From NCBI RefSeq assembly GCF_037204085.1, contig NZ_JBBCBW010000016.1, positions 1 to 64,000 of the forward strand: DNA of 64,000 nt, given 5' to 3'. A program made the translations under genes and the position numbers. Shown one piece after another: positions 26,901 through 33,681 of the stretch. The notes under the pieces are model-generated. The model had not been told where the DNA came from. It did no database searches and worked only from the letters and a program-made list of their open reading frames with translations. Position 1 is the stretch's first letter; every line of letters begins with the position of its first letter. This DNA comes from Variovorax sp037204085 (GTDB taxonomy: Bacteria > Pseudomonadota > Gammaproteobacteria > Burkholderiales > Burkholderiaceae_C).

Positions 26901-26980
26901 CGGGCGACTGGGTGTTGGCCAAGAGTTCCGCAGGCGTCGGCCTGTCCCGGCTGGCCCGGGTTTTGAAAGCACTGCCATGA
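23903..26980 (+). CDS. Fusion of six-hairpin-type domain with degenerate MurF-like ligase (1025 aa)
   Basis: Residues about 1-200 have no clear match. Residues about 205-570 look like an alpha/alpha six-hairpin barrel, as in glycosidases and epimerases (repeated helical pairs; FAYGYFPCFDRRIP, GRFNHVLHAVD, AIYYDGEAALGLMRLYG). Residues about 585-1025 follow the MurF layout: an N-terminal Mur domain, a central ATPase region, and the C-terminal DETYDANPSSMRAALELL and RRVAILGDMQELG signatures. The expected GxxGKT/S P-loop reads GVLGSGAGSSTV (about residue 680), so the catalytic Lys is missing. Cell-wall MurF is a separate, shorter enzyme. I infer a role in an amide-linked or wall-linked polymer, or a non-catalytic ligase scaffold. 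The stop overlaps the next start as ATGA. Confidence 0.8.
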   Translation: MMSFSDQLHACHERLVSVCAALPAPYPAFTLFFSVSDGSQRAHVVHARAAEFETAWREGAVTIARWVRENGIVSPWLRIDWVEGASPIDWAQFKAQLAAVKRNYFRLGLAFDKNFETAFTEQELNANAMLYADSTIAHAVVNMRNFESYGQARFARTLLLDLPADRPVYLLATVGVFCQPDCVVHKLVGTGLDAGRRQAPALTPQSVLDLVRTGASYLARQVQADGRFAYGYFPCFDRRIPTDDLTRHPRVLHAMIEAWELAGDDKLRAAIDRGLDHLSNWFIRGYRLADGSEAAFLVEAGEEIKLSGNAACVLALAKYCEATDTRHWLPLLEKLALGIVAMQDTDTGRFNHVLHAVDLTVKQASRAIYYDGEAALGLMRLYGLTRDARWLAAVEKAFEHFIASQHWQAHDHGLSCCVNELTRWSPQEKYFRFGLQNVAGYLDFVLDRKTTFPTLLELMLAAQQMLQRLEGMPAMRHLLEELDTEKFHRALEYRAHYLLNGFFWPEIAMYFRRPSTVVGSFFTRHHAFRVRVDDVAQYVSGLAAYHRYLLERRAVPGAAAGSARDDGAAWSATEMARVTGGEWVVRPEEGWRATGVTQRSFLRKGRVVFEHQVRPSKTSLAAVALKGVLQPAAAVLCTDAAPHLDKRVPVLQVPDVLQAVLALGAHARTEFGGRVCGVLGSGAGSSTVAAMLSDALAVWGEVARPEGNVSLPSGIAWNLTCMPRHAAYWVLEMGSPHMLASAQLVRPMLAVVTGLSAASQKTRGPSEAAARLDSRVFQGMAPGDSAVLNRDIPEFATFAEAAMAQQLQIVTYGEHKDADVRLLAFDHGEVQAQVLGEPLQLRLNAPGRHMGASAVAVLAALQAMRLKLAAAVEPFAHFEPPGGRGALHTIHIGGGSFKLIDETYDANPSSMRAALELLSQAPCEPARRVAILGDMQELGPAAQRHHLDLEPELLASQPDRVLLCGPLMRALHARIRTKVRSHWFVDVSDLSTALGGLVQPGDWVLAKSSAGVGLSRLARVLKALP

Positions 26981-27276
26981 AATCCAGCGCGTATCTGCCA
27001 CTGCCCGTCCAACGCTATCCAGCAGAGGCTGCGGCGCCCGCACGCCGCTGGTGGCTCGGCTGGCTGCAGTTGCTTGGCGCCTGGCTTGTTTGCATGTTGC
27101 TGTGCGCCAACATCGCACTGGTGCTGGCCAAGGGACTCCCCATGGACGACGCTCGTCCGGTAGGCAGAAAACACGCTGGCTGCGTGGCGGCCGAAGGCAT
27201 GCTGAAGCCTGTCGCTGCCCTCGACGGAAAGGCAACCCAGGAGGCTGCGCGAGCGCCGCGATGCCGCGGCGTGTAA
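26977..27276 (+). CDS. Small single-helix membrane protein (99 aa)
   Basis: The ATG overlaps the stop of the Mur-ligase fusion (ATGA at 26977-26980), indicating translational coupling. Residues about 29-51 (LGWLQLLGAWLVCMLLCANI) form one transmembrane helix with a short cytoplasmic N-terminus; the C-terminal half is basic and Cys-containing. No family is recognised. Position suggests a partner of the fusion protein or of the secretion system that starts 79 bp downstream. Confidence 0.7.
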   Translation: MKSSAYLPLPVQRYPAEAAAPARRWWLGWLQLLGAWLVCMLLCANIALVLAKGLPMDDARPVGRKHAGCVAAEGMLKPVAALDGKATQEAARAPRCRGV

Positions 27277-27355
27277 GGGTAGATTTTGCTTGTAACAGCA
27301 GGGTAACAGTTGATAATCATCGAGGCGTCACTGCCCGACGGATCGGCTATTTCCC

Positions 27356-29200
27356 ATGATCAAGTTTCTCTTGCCCAGCCAGCTGGTTGCCGATGTGCCC
27401 GAAGCGCCGGGCGCGAGTCCGTATGCAGGTGCGCTGAACAAGGCATTTCGTGACGCCTACCCGCTGGTCAAGAGCGCGGCCTGGCGCTCGCTGCCCATCA
27501 GCCTCTTCGGCTTGCTGCCGTCGATCTTCCTGCTTCAGGTGTATGACCGCGTGCTCTCGCGCGGCGGCATCTCCACATTGGCCGCGCTGGTGAGCGGCAT
27601 CTTGTTTTTCCTGTGCCTCGAGTTCTGGCTGCGCGCGCGGCGCTCGCGCTTGTTGCGCAACGCGGGTGCCATCATCGATCACGGCGTGTCGGGTGCGCTG
27701 CTCAATTCGATGCTGAACCGCCCATTGCGCGCACTCGAAGCGCGGCCGGCCTCCATCTGGCACCAGTTCTTTCGCGATGTGGCCTCGGTGCGCGGCACGG
27801 TCAGCGGCGGCCTTGCGCAATCGATCTTCGATCTGCCGATGGCGATCTTCGCGCTGGTGGTGATCGGCATCGTCGCCTTGCCGGTGTTGCCGGTGGTCGC
27901 ATTGTTCCTGGGTGTCATGGCCTTCCTGGCCTGGTGGTGGGCCGATGAAGTGCGCACCGGCCGGGTGGAAGAAGTGCAGCGCGGGCGCGGCCTCGACCGC
28001 ATGACCTCCGAGATCTGCAATGCGCGCGAAACGCTCAAGACGCAGTCGAACGACGGCCCCACCATCGAGATGTGGCGCCAGACCTACAACGCCTGGCTGA
28101 GCGAGAGCTTCAGCAAGAACGGCCAGATCGAATCCGCGCGCGACGGCACCACGGTGCTGTTGACGGTCTTCTCGGTCATTGTGGTGACGGTGGGCGCTGT
28201 CTCGGTCATGGAGCAGTGGATGACGGTGGGCGGCCTGGTCGCCTCGAACATGTTGGCCCTCAAGGCGCTGCAGCCGGTGGCGGGGCTGGTCTCGAGCTGG
28301 CGTTCGCTGGCCGCGGCCAAGGAGGCGGCCAAGCGGCTCGAGAAGGTGCTTTCCGAGCCGGTCGAAAAGCCGCCGAGCGGCATGACGCTGCCGCAGCCGC
28401 TGGGCCGCGTGACGTTCAAGGACGTGAGCTTCAGCTTCACCGAAGCCGCGCAGAAGCCGGTGCTCGAAAACGTCGATCTCGACATCGGGCCCGGCGGCCT
28501 GCATGTGATCGTCGGACGCAACGGCGCCGGCAAGTCGACGCTGGTCAAGCTGCTCTCGGGCCTGTACACGCCCACGCGCGGGGTCATCAGCATCGGCGAG
28601 TACGACCTTTCGCAGTTCGGCCGCGAAGAGCTCTCGCGCTGGATCAGCTATCTCTCGCAAGAGGTGTACTGGTTTGGCGGGCCGCTGATCGACACCATGC
28701 GCCGCACGGCGCCGGGGCAGAGCGACGAGCAGGTGGTGGCGGCGTGCAAGCTCTCGGGCGCACACGACTTCATCTCGAAGCTGCCCGACGGCTACCGCAC
28801 CGTGGTGGGCGAAGGCGGCACGGGCTTTTCGGTGGGCGAGCGGCGCAAGCTGGCGCTGGCCATGAGCTTCCTGCGCAAGCCCTCTGTGCTGGTGCTCGAC
28901 GAGCCGAGCAACGACCTCGATTTTCAGAGCGAACGCACGCTGCTCGCCACGCTGCTCGCGGTGGCCAAGGTGCGCACCGTGGTGGTGGTCACGCATTCGC
29001 TGCGCATCGTGTCGGCGGCCACGGTGGTCTATCACGTCACGGGGCAGGGCAATGTCGAACAGGGAACGGCCGCCGTGATGGTGCCGAAGCTATTCGGCGT
29101 GAAGAAGGCGCTGGTGACGCTGAGCGATCCGGCCGCGGGAGACGGCGACGCCGATGCGCACTCGCAGGGCGCCGCCGCGGCGAACCGCTCCATGGCCTGA
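27356..29200 (+). CDS. Type I secretion ABC transporter (permease-ATPase)
   Basis: The protein has 614 residues. The N-terminal part is a six-helix ABC exporter domain (RDAYPLVKSAAWRSLPISLF, VYDRVLSRGGISTLAALVSG) as in PrtD/HlyB proteins without a C39 or C39-like domain. The C-terminal ATPase has Walker A VGRNGAGKST (about 384-393) and Walker B VLVLDEPSND. The signature loop reads FSVGERRKLALA in place of LSGGQ, a notable deviation. It is followed by HlyD- and TolC-like genes, so the system is complete. It starts 79 bp after the 99-aa gene; the likely cargo is the repeat protein at 20358. Confidence 0.92.
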   Translation: MIKFLLPSQLVADVPEAPGASPYAGALNKAFRDAYPLVKSAAWRSLPISLFGLLPSIFLLQVYDRVLSRGGISTLAALVSGILFFLCLEFWLRARRSRLLRNAGAIIDHGVSGALLNSMLNRPLRALEARPASIWHQFFRDVASVRGTVSGGLAQSIFDLPMAIFALVVIGIVALPVLPVVALFLGVMAFLAWWWADEVRTGRVEEVQRGRGLDRMTSEICNARETLKTQSNDGPTIEMWRQTYNAWLSESFSKNGQIESARDGTTVLLTVFSVIVVTVGAVSVMEQWMTVGGLVASNMLALKALQPVAGLVSSWRSLAAAKEAAKRLEKVLSEPVEKPPSGMTLPQPLGRVTFKDVSFSFTEAAQKPVLENVDLDIGPGGLHVIVGRNGAGKSTLVKLLSGLYTPTRGVISIGEYDLSQFGREELSRWISYLSQEVYWFGGPLIDTMRRTAPGQSDEQVVAACKLSGAHDFISKLPDGYRTVVGEGGTGFSVGERRKLALAMSFLRKPSVLVLDEPSNDLDFQSERTLLATLLAVAKVRTVVVVTHSLRIVSAATVVYHVTGQGNVEQGTAAVMVPKLFGVKKALVTLSDPAAGDGDADAHSQGAAAANRSMA

Positions 29201-29233
29201 GCCAGGCGATCAAGAACAAACAGGGACCGCGAC

Positions 29234-30550
29234 TTGAAATCAGATCTGCCGCAGATACTCCAGGACGAAGAGCAAAAGCGCGCGGCGCATGCATCGCCCG
29301 AGGGCCGGCGCCGACAGTGGGTGATCGGCGGCGTGGTGGCCGTGCTGGCCGTCGTCGGCCTGGGCTTTCCGATGGAGACGGTGGTGGTGGCGCCCGGCCG
29401 CGTGATCCCCTCGGACCGCGTCAAGTCGATCCAGCATCTGGAAGGCGGCATTGTCAGCAACGTGCTGGTGAAGGAAGGCGACCGCGTGAAGCAGGGCCAG
29501 TCGCTTGTCGAGATCGACCTGGGCGGCAGCGGCCTCAATTTCGAGGAGCTCACCGCGCGTTATGCGGCCACCCAAGCCACCCGCATCCGCCTCATCGCCG
29601 AGAGCCGCGGCAAGCCGCTCAAGCGCGAGAGTTTTGCGGCCGACATCGACGAGAGCGTGCTCGACGGCGAAACCGGCGCGTATGAAGCACGCGCGCTCGA
29701 GCAGCGCGGCGTAATGGCCGGCGCGGTGTCGGGGCTCGAACAGGCGCGCAGCAAGGAGCTCGAACAGCAGGCCAAGGTCAAGGGCCTGAACGACCGCTTG
29801 GCGCTGATGCAGAAGGAGCTCGAAATTTCGGAGCAGCTGCTGGCCGAAAAACTGGTCGGGCAGGTCGAGGTGCTCGAAAAGCGCAGGCTGGTAGAAGGCG
29901 TGCGAAGCGAACTCGCGGTGGCACGCCAGGGCGCCATTTCCGCCAGTGCGGCCATTGCCGAGGCACAGGCCAAGATGGCCGAGGCCGAAGGGCGCTTTCG
30001 CCGCCGCGCCTCCGACGAGCTGGCCACCGTGGAGCGCCAGTTCGCAAGCCTGAGCGAAGACCTTGCGCGCGCGCGCACCCAGCGCTCCCGCACCATCGTC
30101 AAGGCGCCCGCCGACGGCATCGTCAAGGGCCTGCGCAGCGCCAGTCCGGGCTGGGTCATCAAGCCCGGCGAGGCCATCATGGAAGTGGTGCCCGACAAGG
30201 ACGAGGTCATGATCGAGGCGCGCCTGAATCCGAACGACCGCGGCTTTGTCGAAGTGGGGCAGGCCGCGCGCGTGAAGATCACTGCCTACGACTACCTGCG
30301 CTACGGCGCCATCGACGGCAAGGTCACGCTGGTCGCTGCCGATGCCGACCGCGATCCGGCCGTGGCCAACGCGGCGCCTTACTACCGCATCCTGGTGAGC
30401 ACCGGGCAGGCCTATGTGGGGCACCAGGACAACCGCGTTACCGCCGGCATGGAGTCCGAGGTCGACCTGAAAGTGGGAACCGATCCGTTCATCTGGTACA
30501 TCCTTCGTCCCGTGCTCAAGCTGCGGCGCGAAGCGTTTCGCGAACCATGA
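29234..30550 (+). CDS. HlyD-family membrane fusion (periplasmic adaptor) protein
   Basis: The protein has 438 residues. A single N-terminal membrane helix (about residues 33-52, WVIGGVVAVLAVVGLGF) is followed by the biotinyl-like segment VKSIQHLEGGIVSNVLVKEG, a long coiled coil (about 120-280, rich in Glu, Lys and Ala), and the C-terminal beta-barrel with KAPADGIVKGLR and the HlyD motif MIEARLNPNDRGFVEVGQAA. It bridges the ABC exporter and the TolC-like channel. It lies 33 bp after the ABC gene and overlaps the next gene as ATGA. Confidence 0.93.
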   Translation: MKSDLPQILQDEEQKRAAHASPEGRRRQWVIGGVVAVLAVVGLGFPMETVVVAPGRVIPSDRVKSIQHLEGGIVSNVLVKEGDRVKQGQSLVEIDLGGSGLNFEELTARYAATQATRIRLIAESRGKPLKRESFAADIDESVLDGETGAYEARALEQRGVMAGAVSGLEQARSKELEQQAKVKGLNDRLALMQKELEISEQLLAEKLVGQVEVLEKRRLVEGVRSELAVARQGAISASAAIAEAQAKMAEAEGRFRRRASDELATVERQFASLSEDLARARTQRSRTIVKAPADGIVKGLRSASPGWVIKPGEAIMEVVPDKDEVMIEARLNPNDRGFVEVGQAARVKITAYDYLRYGAIDGKVTLVAADADRDPAVANAAPYYRILVSTGQAYVGHQDNRVTAGMESEVDLKVGTDPFIWYILRPVLKLRREAFREP

Positions 30551-32103
30551 GGAGCAGCAAATCGTCAAGCCCGCGCCGCATGGGCCGCGGCGCTCTCTGT
30601 GCAGCGCTTTGCGCAAGCTTCGCGCTGCCGCCGGGCGCCGCCATCGCGCAAGATGCGCCTGCGCAGCTGGTGCCGGCGCGCCGCCTTTCTACTCCGTCGA
30701 TCGGCGCCGCAAGCTATGCCCAGCGCGTGAAGCAGGCGCTGGTCGCGCTGTCGCAGGAATACCCTGAAGTGCAGACCGCGCAGGCGGCCGCCAACACCAG
30801 CAGCTTCAGCGTGGACGCTGCCAAGAAGGCGCGCTTTCCGCGCTTCAAGATGGGCACCGCCTCGGGCAACTACAACAGCGGCGCGGCCAACGCCAAGACC
30901 GAGAACTACACCGTGCTGACCGCCGAGGCGCGCGTGAGCCTGATCGACGGCGGTGCCATGAGCGCCGCGGTACGCGCGGCCGAAGCCGGCAACCAGGCCG
31001 ACGACGAGGCGGTGGTGACCACGTCGCAGAAGGTGGTGCTCGATGCGCTGACTGCTTATCTGCAGGTGCAGCGCTTCGACCTGAAGAAGCAGATCGCGCG
31101 CAAGTCCACCGAAGTGGTGGCCGAGTTGTCGAAGGCCGAGGCCCGGCGCGTTGCACTCGGTGCCGCGGGCGAGAACGACCTGAACATGGCGGCCGCGCGC
31201 CGCGCCAGCGTGGCCGCGCGCGAATCCGATTTTCAGGCGCAGCGCGACGAGGCGGTGGCCAAGTTCAACACCTACTTCAAGTTCACGCCCAATACCGATT
31301 CGCTGCCCGTGCTCGCGGCGCCCGCGTTGTGGCGCATCGCCTCGCATGAAGAAGCCCTGCGCCGCGCCGAGGAGCGCAGCACCGAAATTGCCGAGGCCAA
31401 GGGCCGCGTCGCACGGGCCCAGGCGCTTGTCGACCAGCAGGAGGCCAGCATCTACCCGACGGTGGACGCGGTGCTGGTCAAGAGCAAGGACCCGCGCGGC
31501 GTGTCGCCGCAAGACCCGACACGCGCGGCCTTCGAGCTCAACTGGAACTTCGGCAACGGCTTCGACCGCCAGTTGCGCCTGAAGTCCGCGCTGGCCGAGG
31601 TTGCCAACCAGGAAGCCAAGCTCGAAGGAGTGAAGCTCAATCTGCTGGAGCTCACGTCGGCCTCATGGGCTCGCACAGTGTCTGGCCGCGAGCGCGAGCG
31701 CCAGTTGATGGAAGCGGTGAGCACATCGGGCCAGGCCTTTCGCGGCCGGCGCCGACTGATGGAGTTCGGCCGCGAGACCTTGCCCGCCGTGCTCGACGCG
31801 CAGCTCGACTACTACAACCTGCTGTTCGACTATGTCGATGCCGTGTTCGACCTGCGCATTTCGGAGCTGCGCCTGGCGCGCACCACCGGCGAACTGCGCA
31901 TCGAGCCCGAAGCCGGCAACGCGTGGATCGACCGCATCTTCGGCCCGCCGAGCCGGCCGGCCCTGAGCGACGATGGCCTGCTCACCGCGCTGTGCATCTC
32001 GAGCAACTCAAGCTGTGCCAGCGAACCTGTTGTCGACCGCGGCGCCACAGCGGCTGCGGCGAACCCGCCGCTGCGACGGACCGCCCGCCTGGCGGAGCGC
32101 TGA
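30547..32103 (+). CDS. TolC-family outer-membrane channel of the type I system
   Basis: The 518-residue precursor has a signal peptide (residues 1-35, ending near GAAIAQ). Two outer-membrane-factor halves show the TolC pattern of long helices (AGNQADDEAVVTTSQKVVLD; RGRRRLMEFGRETLPAVLDA) and short strands (AAFELNWNFGNGFDRQL). It would form the outer-membrane exit duct with the HlyD-like protein. Its start overlaps the adaptor stop by 4 bp (ATGA). The C-terminus adds a low-complexity Ser/Ala-rich tail. Confidence 0.9.
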   Translation: MRSSKSSSPRRMGRGALCAALCASFALPPGAAIAQDAPAQLVPARRLSTPSIGAASYAQRVKQALVALSQEYPEVQTAQAAANTSSFSVDAAKKARFPRFKMGTASGNYNSGAANAKTENYTVLTAEARVSLIDGGAMSAAVRAAEAGNQADDEAVVTTSQKVVLDALTAYLQVQRFDLKKQIARKSTEVVAELSKAEARRVALGAAGENDLNMAAARRASVAARESDFQAQRDEAVAKFNTYFKFTPNTDSLPVLAAPALWRIASHEEALRRAEERSTEIAEAKGRVARAQALVDQQEASIYPTVDAVLVKSKDPRGVSPQDPTRAAFELNWNFGNGFDRQLRLKSALAEVANQEAKLEGVKLNLLELTSASWARTVSGRERERQLMEAVSTSGQAFRGRRRLMEFGRETLPAVLDAQLDYYNLLFDYVDAVFDLRISELRLARTTGELRIEPEAGNAWIDRIFGPPSRPALSDDGLLTALCISSNSSCASEPVVDRGATAAAANPPLRRTARLAER

Positions 32104-32104
32104 T

Positions 32105-32132
32105 GAGGGGCGAGGGGCGAGGGGCGAGGGGC
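32105..32132. repeat. Four exact GAGGGGC heptamers between convergent genes
   Basis: GAGGGGC is repeated four times without interruption and fills the gap between the TolC-like stop (32103) and the stop of the convergent sigma-54 activator gene (32133). No hairpin terminator is visible here. The G-rich runs (four groups of GGGG) could form a G-quadruplex in the plus strand. Confidence 0.85.
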
Positions 32133-33563
32133 TCAGGCGTCCTCGGGGATGCCCGGCTCTCCGTCCAAAATTTGATACTTGCGCATCTTTTCCCACAGCA
32201 CCTTGCGGCTGATGCCCAGATGCTGCGCGGTGTCCTGGCGCTTCCAGTCGTTGATCTCCAGCGCCGCGATGATGCGGTTGCGCTCGCTGCCGTTCCATCC
32301 CTTGCGGTCGCCGTTGGCGTCGAGCGCCACGCCGCTGGCGCTGCCGTTGTGGCCGTTTCTTTCGGCTGAGCCTGGCGTGGGTGTCGGCGTGCCGCGCGTG
32401 AGCGCAATGGCGCGCTGGATCAGGTTCTGGTCCCATGCATGCAGCTGCCGCGCAATCACGCCCACCCGCTCGGCGAGGTTGCGCAGCTGCCGCACATTGC
32501 CGGGAAAGTACGTTTCCGCCACCGCATCGCTCAGCCAGTGCGGCGTTTCGCCCAAGGCCTCGAGCTCGTCGCCCAGCACATTGGCAAGCAGCGCCTTGAA
32601 GATCGCGATCTTGTCGATCTCGCCGCGCTCTTCGAGGCTGGGCACATGCAGCTCGATCACCGCGAGCCGGTAGAACAGGTCGGCGCGGAACTCGCCATTG
32701 GCCACCATCTCGCGCAGGTTGCGGTTGGTGGCGGCCACCAGCCGAAAGTCGACCCGGACCGGCGCCGTGGCACCCAGCCGCGTGACCGCGTTGTCTTCGA
32801 GCACGCGCAGCAGCTTGACCTGCTGGTACTTGGGCAGGTCGCCGATCTCGTCGAGAAACAGCGTGCCGCCTGTCGCCTGTTCGAAATAGCCGCGATGCGC
32901 ATGCACCGCGCCGGTGAACGAGCCCTTGGTGTGGCCGAAGAAAAGCGATTCGAACAGGCCGTCGGGAATGGCGCCGCAGTTCACCGCCACGAACGCGCCC
33001 TTGCTGTAGTGCTGGTGCCCCAGGTGCAACTGCTGCGCAATGCGCTCCTTGCCCACACCCGTTTCGCCGCGCACCAGCACGCTGTGGTTGCAGTCGGCAA
33101 AGACACCTACTTCGGCAAGCAGCGATTTCATCGCGTCTGAATGCGCCACCAGCACGTCGGGCGCCTGCGGCGCTACGTCGCGCGCGCGCAGCTGCCGCAC
33201 CAGCTTTGCCACCATGGTGCGCAACTCGGCACAGGTGAAGTCGTACGGCAGAACATGCAGGTACTCCGGCGGGTAAGTGCGCGAATCACGCTCGCGCGAC
33301 GCCGCCGCCACCCAGATCACCGGCATGCCCTGCAGCAACTCGGTCGCATGCGCCAGCGCCCCGCTGTCGATGACCGTGACGCTGATGATGGCAACCGACG
33401 GCCGAAGGGCAGTGCCGCGCTCCTGCTGCGGCACCGGCATGCCGTCGGCACGGATCACCTCCACGTCGAAGCTCGCCATGCACCGCGCGATACGGTCGAG
33501 GATGTCGGCCTTGCCTTCCCAGACAAAGAGGTCGAGTTCGTCGAAGTTGGGGGGAGAACTCAT
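32133..33563 (-). CDS. Sigma-54-dependent transcriptional activator (enhancer-binding protein)
   Basis: The protein has 476 residues. Residues 1-135 resemble a receiver domain but lack the phosphoacceptor Asp (VAIISVTVIDSG in its place), so control by phosphorylation is unlikely. The AAA+ domain (about 145-375) has Walker A GETGVGKE, the sigma-54 contact loop as GSFTGA in place of GAFTGA, and Walker B GGTLFLDEIGDLP. A Fis-type helix-turn-helix ends the protein (RIIAALEINDWKRQDTAQHL). It is convergent to the type I system and last in line after the Tad operon, a fitting position to control either or both. Confidence 0.92.
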   Translation of the reverse strand: MSSPPNFDELDLFVWEGKADILDRIARCMASFDVEVIRADGMPVPQQERGTALRPSVAIISVTVIDSGALAHATELLQGMPVIWVAAASRERDSRTYPPEYLHVLPYDFTCAELRTMVAKLVRQLRARDVAPQAPDVLVAHSDAMKSLLAEVGVFADCNHSVLVRGETGVGKERIAQQLHLGHQHYSKGAFVAVNCGAIPDGLFESLFFGHTKGSFTGAVHAHRGYFEQATGGTLFLDEIGDLPKYQQVKLLRVLEDNAVTRLGATAPVRVDFRLVAATNRNLREMVANGEFRADLFYRLAVIELHVPSLEERGEIDKIAIFKALLANVLGDELEALGETPHWLSDAVAETYFPGNVRQLRNLAERVGVIARQLHAWDQNLIQRAIALTRGTPTPTPGSAERNGHNGSASGVALDANGDRKGWNGSERNRIIAALEINDWKRQDTAQHLGISRKVLWEKMRKYQILDGEPGIPEDA

Positions 33564-33681
33564 GTGGAAACCAAAGATCTTCTAATGAAGGCGCTGCGAA
33601 AAGCCCGGATTCGGCCGAGTCGATCCGGTGCTGCCAGACGGACATGAATGCAAAGTGGAGTCCAAGGTCGTCATCGGTTGA

